Below are positions 5,967-8,362 of a DNA stretch of 8,362 bases, in pieces. The stretch lies in assembly GCA_913061345.1 (NCBI GenBank), contig CAJXTZ010000074.1, positions 1 to 8,362 of the forward strand, written 5' to 3'. The notes below the pieces were generated by a model that did not search any database, was not told where the DNA came from, and worked only from the letters and a program-made list of their open reading frames with translations. Origin of the DNA: an uncultured Erythrobacter sp. (GTDB taxonomy: Bacteria > Pseudomonadota > Alphaproteobacteria > Sphingomonadales > Sphingomonadaceae). The position numbers were made by a program, and so were the translations under genes. Position 1 is the stretch's first letter; each line of letters begins with the position of its first letter.

Positions 5967-8218
5967 CCGATAAACCGACAAAGTCCGACTGGCAGGCGAG
6001 AGCTTCGAAGGAAGTGAAGGGCCGCGATCTAACCTGGCATACTGCTGAGGGGATCGACGTTCAGCCCGTGTATAGTGCGCAGGATGCCGAAGGTCTCGAT
6101 CCCGGTCTGCCCGGTTTCGAGCCTTTTACCCGTGGCCCTTATGCCAGCATGTATACAGGGCGTCCCTGGACGATCCGGCAGTATGCGGGCTTCTCCACTG
6201 CCGAGGAATCGAACGCTTTTTACCGTCGCAACCTGGCAGCCGGGCAGAAGGGCCTGTCGGTCGCTTTCGATCTGGCTACGCACCGTGGGTACGATTCCGA
6301 TCATCCGCGCGTGGTGGGCGACGTGGGCAAGGCCGGCGTCGCGATCGATACCGTGCGCGACATGGAGATCCTGTTCGATCAGATCCCGCTCGACACCATG
6401 AGCGTATCGATGACGATGAACGGTGCGGTGATCCCGGTGCTGGCGTTCTATATCGTGGCTGGCGAACGCCAGGGCGTGAGCGCGGAGAAGCTCTCTGGCA
6501 CCATCCAGAACGACATTCTCAAAGAGTTCATGGTCCGCAACACCTACATCTATCCGCCAGAGCCATCGATGCGGATCGTGTCGGATATCATCGCATACAC
6601 CTCGGCCAACATGCCGCGCTTCAATTCCATTTCGATCAGCGGTTATCACATGCACGAGGCGGGAGCGACCGCCGTGCAGGAGCTGGCTTTCACTATTGCC
6701 GACGGCAAGGAATACGTGAAGCGGGCGATGGAAACAGGCCTCGATATCGATGCCTTCGCGCCACGCCTGTCGTTCTTCTGGGGCATCGGCATGAACTTCT
6801 TCATGGAGATCGCCAAGATGCGCGCAGGCCGCGTATTGTGGCACGATATCATGGACGAACTCGGCGCGCAGAACCCCAAGTCGAAGATGCTGCGCACCCA
6901 TTGCCAGACGAGCGGCGTGTCACTGCAGGAACAGGACCCTTACAACAACGTGATCCGCACCACGCTGGAGGCGCTGGCCGCCGTGTTGGGCGGCACGCAA
7001 AGCCTGCATACCAACGCGCTGGACGAGGCGCTGGCCTTGCCGACGGACTTCTCCGCCCGCATTGCGCGCAACACGCAGTTGGTGCTGCAGGAAGAAAGCG
7101 GCGTGACCAACGTCGCCGATCCGTTGGGCGGCAGCTATTATATCGAAAGCCTGACGAACGAACTGGTTGAAAAGGCCCGCGAGTTGATCCGGGAGGTCGA
7201 TGGCCTCGGTGGCATGACCGCAGCCGTTGCCAGCGGCATGCCCAAGGCGCGGATCGAGGAAGCGGCAGCGGCCAAGCAGGCCAGCGTCGACAAGGGCGAG
7301 ACGGTGATTGTGGGCGTGAACAAATATCGCCTCGATGAAGAGGCGCATATCGACACGCTCGATATCGACAACCACAAGGTTCGCGCAAGCCAGATCGCGC
7401 GCATCGAGAAGGTGCGCCGCAATCGCGATAACGAGGCAGTGAAGGCGGCTCTTGCCAATCTCACGCGCGGGGCGCGGGTAGATAGCGCTGCCAGCGAGGC
7501 AAGCTTGAACGGAGGGCGCGACGACAAGGGGGTGCCGCTGCCGCCTTCGCAGGTGGAAGGGCTGGCTTCCGATAAGGAAACCAACCTGCTGGCGCTGGCA
7601 GTCGAGGCCGCACGTGCCGATGCAACGCTGGGCGAGATCAGCGAGGCGATGGAAGACGCCTTCGGCCGATACGACACTGTCCCCACGCCGGTTAAGGGCG
7701 TTTACGCGTCTGCCTACGAAGGCGATGCTCGCTATGCACAGGTGGTGGAGGGCGTCGGTTCCGTAGCCCATCGCCTCGGCCACAAGCCGCGCATCCTCGT
7801 CGCCAAGATGGGGCAGGACGGACACGATCGCGGCGCTAACGTGATCGCATCGGCCTTCGCCGACATGGGGTTCGAGGTGATCCCCGGTCCGCTTTTCCAG
7901 ACGCCGGAAGAAACCGCGAAAATGGCGCTTGAGCATGAGGTGGATGCCGTTGGCGCATCGTCGCTAGCAGCAGGTCACAAGACGCTGATCCCCGAATTAA
8001 TCAACCACCTGCGCGACGCAAACCGAACCGATATCAAAGTAGTGGCAGGCGGCGTGATCCCACCGCAGGACTACGAATTTCTCAAGAAGGCTGGCGTGCA
8101 AGGCATCTATGGCCCCGGCACCAATGTCGTTGAAGCGGCAGCAGACCTGCTGCGCCTGCTGGGCCACAACATGCCACCTGCCGGGGAAGAATTCACGATG
8201 GAAGGTGAAACTGAATGA
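5963..8218 (+). CDS. scpA: Methylmalonyl-CoA mutase, single-chain type
   Basis: A 751-residue adenosylcobalamin enzyme that isomerises (R)-methylmalonyl-CoA to succinyl-CoA. The N-terminal TIM-barrel domain has [20 protein letters not shown] (55-74), [14 protein letters not shown] (102-115) and [14 protein letters not shown] (192-205). Tyr74, Arg192 and His229 match Tyr89, Arg207 and His244 of Propionibacterium MutB at a constant offset of 15. The C-terminal B12-binding domain has [16 protein letters not shown] (617-632), where His621 is the lower cobalt ligand, plus [10 protein letters not shown] (663-672) and [13 protein letters not shown] (695-707). Because both catalytic and B12 domains are present, no separate small subunit is needed to supply them and a homodimer is expected. 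The linker (about 506-538) carries extra sequence, listed separately. The start overlaps the pccB stop as ATGA; the nearest purine-rich site (GGAAGAAG, 5938-5945) is far, so translational coupling is likely. Also called mcm, mcmA or mutB. No epimerase or GTPase chaperone gene lies beside it here. Confidence 0.97.
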   Translation: MTDKPTKSDWQARASKEVKGRDLTWHTAEGIDVQPVYSAQDAEGLDPGLPGFEPFTRGPYASMYTGRPWTIRQYAGFSTAEESNAFYRRNLAAGQKGLSVAFDLATHRGYDSDHPRVVGDVGKAGVAIDTVRDMEILFDQIPLDTMSVSMTMNGAVIPVLAFYIVAGERQGVSAEKLSGTIQNDILKEFMVRNTYIYPPEPSMRIVSDIIAYTSANMPRFNSISISGYHMHEAGATAVQELAFTIADGKEYVKRAMETGLDIDAFAPRLSFFWGIGMNFFMEIAKMRAGRVLWHDIMDELGAQNPKSKMLRTHCQTSGVSLQEQDPYNNVIRTTLEALAAVLGGTQSLHTNALDEALALPTDFSARIARNTQLVLQEESGVTNVADPLGGSYYIESLTNELVEKARELIREVDGLGGMTAAVASGMPKARIEEAAAAKQASVDKGETVIVGVNKYRLDEEAHIDTLDIDNHKVRASQIARIEKVRRNRDNEAVKAALANLTRGARVDSAASEASLNGGRDDKGVPLPPSQVEGLASDKETNLLALAVEAARADATLGEISEAMEDAFGRYDTVPTPVKGVYASAYEGDARYAQVVEGVGSVAHRLGHKPRILVAKMGQDGHDRGANVIASAFADMGFEVIPGPLFQTPEETAKMALEHEVDAVGASSLAAGHKTLIPELINHLRDANRTDIKVVAGGVIPPQDYEFLKKAGVQGIYGPGTNVVEAAADLLRLLGHNMPPAGEEFTMEGETE
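7478..7576 (+). other. In-frame extra segment in the interdomain linker of methylmalonyl-CoA mutase
   Basis: Codons for residues about 506-538 encode a Ser/Ala/Gly/Asp-rich stretch including [17 protein letters not shown], between [10 protein letters not shown] and [11 protein letters not shown]. Homologues as I remember them join these two segments with roughly 10-14 residues. The offset of conserved residues to Propionibacterium MutB changes from -15 (Tyr74, Arg192, His229) to +11 (His621 against His610), a net gain of 26 residues. At DNA level CCTTC (7544-7548) and GAAGG (7556-7560) are inverted, and GGAAG (7555-7559) and CTTCC (7566-7570) are inverted again. This is suggestive of, but does not prove, a domesticated palindromic repeat. 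The boundaries are approximate. Confidence 0.5.
8200..8205 (+). promoter_or_regulatory. Ribosome-binding site for sucC, inside the mutase 3' end
   Basis: GGAAGG lies 9 bases before the sucC ATG at 8215 and inside the final codons of the mutase gene. It is a much better site than the one in front of the mutase itself. It supports both the chosen sucC start and independent ribosome loading on top of the ATGA overlap. Confidence 0.65.
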
Positions 8219-8362
8219 ACATCCATGAATACCAGGCCAAGGAACTGCTCGCGAAATTCGGCATTGCGGTGCCCACCGGCTATCCGGCGCTCAGCGTGGA
8301 GGAAGCGGTCGAGGGTGCGAAGAAGCTGCCGGGGCCGCTGTATGTGGTGAAGGCGCAGATCC
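8215..8362 (+). CDS. sucC: Succinate-CoA ligase (ADP-forming) beta subunit, N-terminal part (partial)
   Basis: The first 49 codons are present and the gene continues past the window end. The protein starts [17 protein letters not shown] and includes [13 protein letters not shown] (37-49), which are the conserved start and first strand-lysine segment of the SucC ATP-grasp domain. With SucD it interconverts succinyl-CoA plus ADP (or GDP) and phosphate with succinate, CoA and ATP (or GTP), in the TCA cycle. The ATG at 8215 overlaps the mutase stop as ATGA and has GGAAGG at 8200-8205. Its position directly after methylmalonyl-CoA mutase links it to use of the succinyl-CoA made from propionyl-CoA. 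Whether this is the only sucC or a second, propionate-dedicated copy cannot be told here, nor whether sucD follows. Malate-CoA ligase beta has a related N-terminus but is less likely in this context. Confidence 0.93.
   Translation, partial: MNIHEYQAKELLAKFGIAVPTGYPALSVEEAVEGAKKLPGPLYVVKAQI

Noticed and set aside
6920..7936. 338-codon open frame on the minus strand inside the mutase gene.
   Set aside because: It is a shadow of the coding strand in GC-rich DNA; it has no recognisable domain, and the plus-strand frame is a fully conserved mutase.
1..8362. tRNA or rRNA genes, CRISPR arrays, insertion sequences, attachment sites or riboswitches, including a cobalamin riboswitch before the mutase.
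   Set aside because: No repeat-spacer pattern, transposase motif, cloverleaf or B12-box-like leader was seen. The mutase start overlaps pccB, leaving no leader region of its own.

Overview
The window looks like the chromosome of an alphaproteobacterium, most likely a sphingomonad (Erythrobacter, Altererythrobacter or Novosphingobium type). This is inferred from the moderately high GC content, the tightly packed ATGA-overlapping genes, the alphaproteobacterial style of the SucC N-terminus, and an ScfR/PccR-type regulator next to pccB. The taxonomic call is an impression from protein style and has not been tested by a search.

Layout. Positions 1-2788 (+) are the distal part of a valine-degradation operon: the last 24 codons of an acyl-CoA dehydrogenase, a 3-hydroxyisobutyryl-CoA hydrolase, an enoyl-CoA hydratase and 3-hydroxyisobutyrate dehydrogenase (mmsB). 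A short convergent spacer (2789-2899) follows. Positions 2900-4318 (-) encode a short-chain fatty acyl-CoA regulator of the ScfR/PccR family. A divergent control region (4319-4433) carries a cluster of TTTGCAAA boxes. Positions 4434-8362 (+) are a propionyl-CoA block: propionyl-CoA carboxylase beta subunit (pccB), full-length single-chain methylmalonyl-CoA mutase, and the first 49 codons of succinyl-CoA ligase beta (sucC), which runs off the window.

How the genes fit together. Isobutyryl-CoA is oxidised to methacrylyl-CoA (dehydrogenase), hydrated to 3-hydroxyisobutyryl-CoA (hydratase), hydrolysed to free 3-hydroxyisobutyrate (hydrolase) and oxidised to methylmalonate semialdehyde (MmsB). MmsA, not in the window, would convert that to propionyl-CoA. 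PccB (with an alpha subunit not present here) carboxylates propionyl-CoA. The mutase then makes succinyl-CoA, and SucCD can convert it to succinate with nucleoside triphosphate formation. The order therefore follows valine carbon into the TCA cycle, with a propionyl-CoA-type regulator between the two halves.

Novelty. This is a coherent and largely conventional catabolic region. I see no mobile element, CRISPR array, RNA gene or defence system. The points most worth a second look are the TTTGCAAA operator with its unusual 8-bp register, an approximately 26-residue insertion in the interdomain linker of the mutase, and sucC translationally coupled to the mutase.
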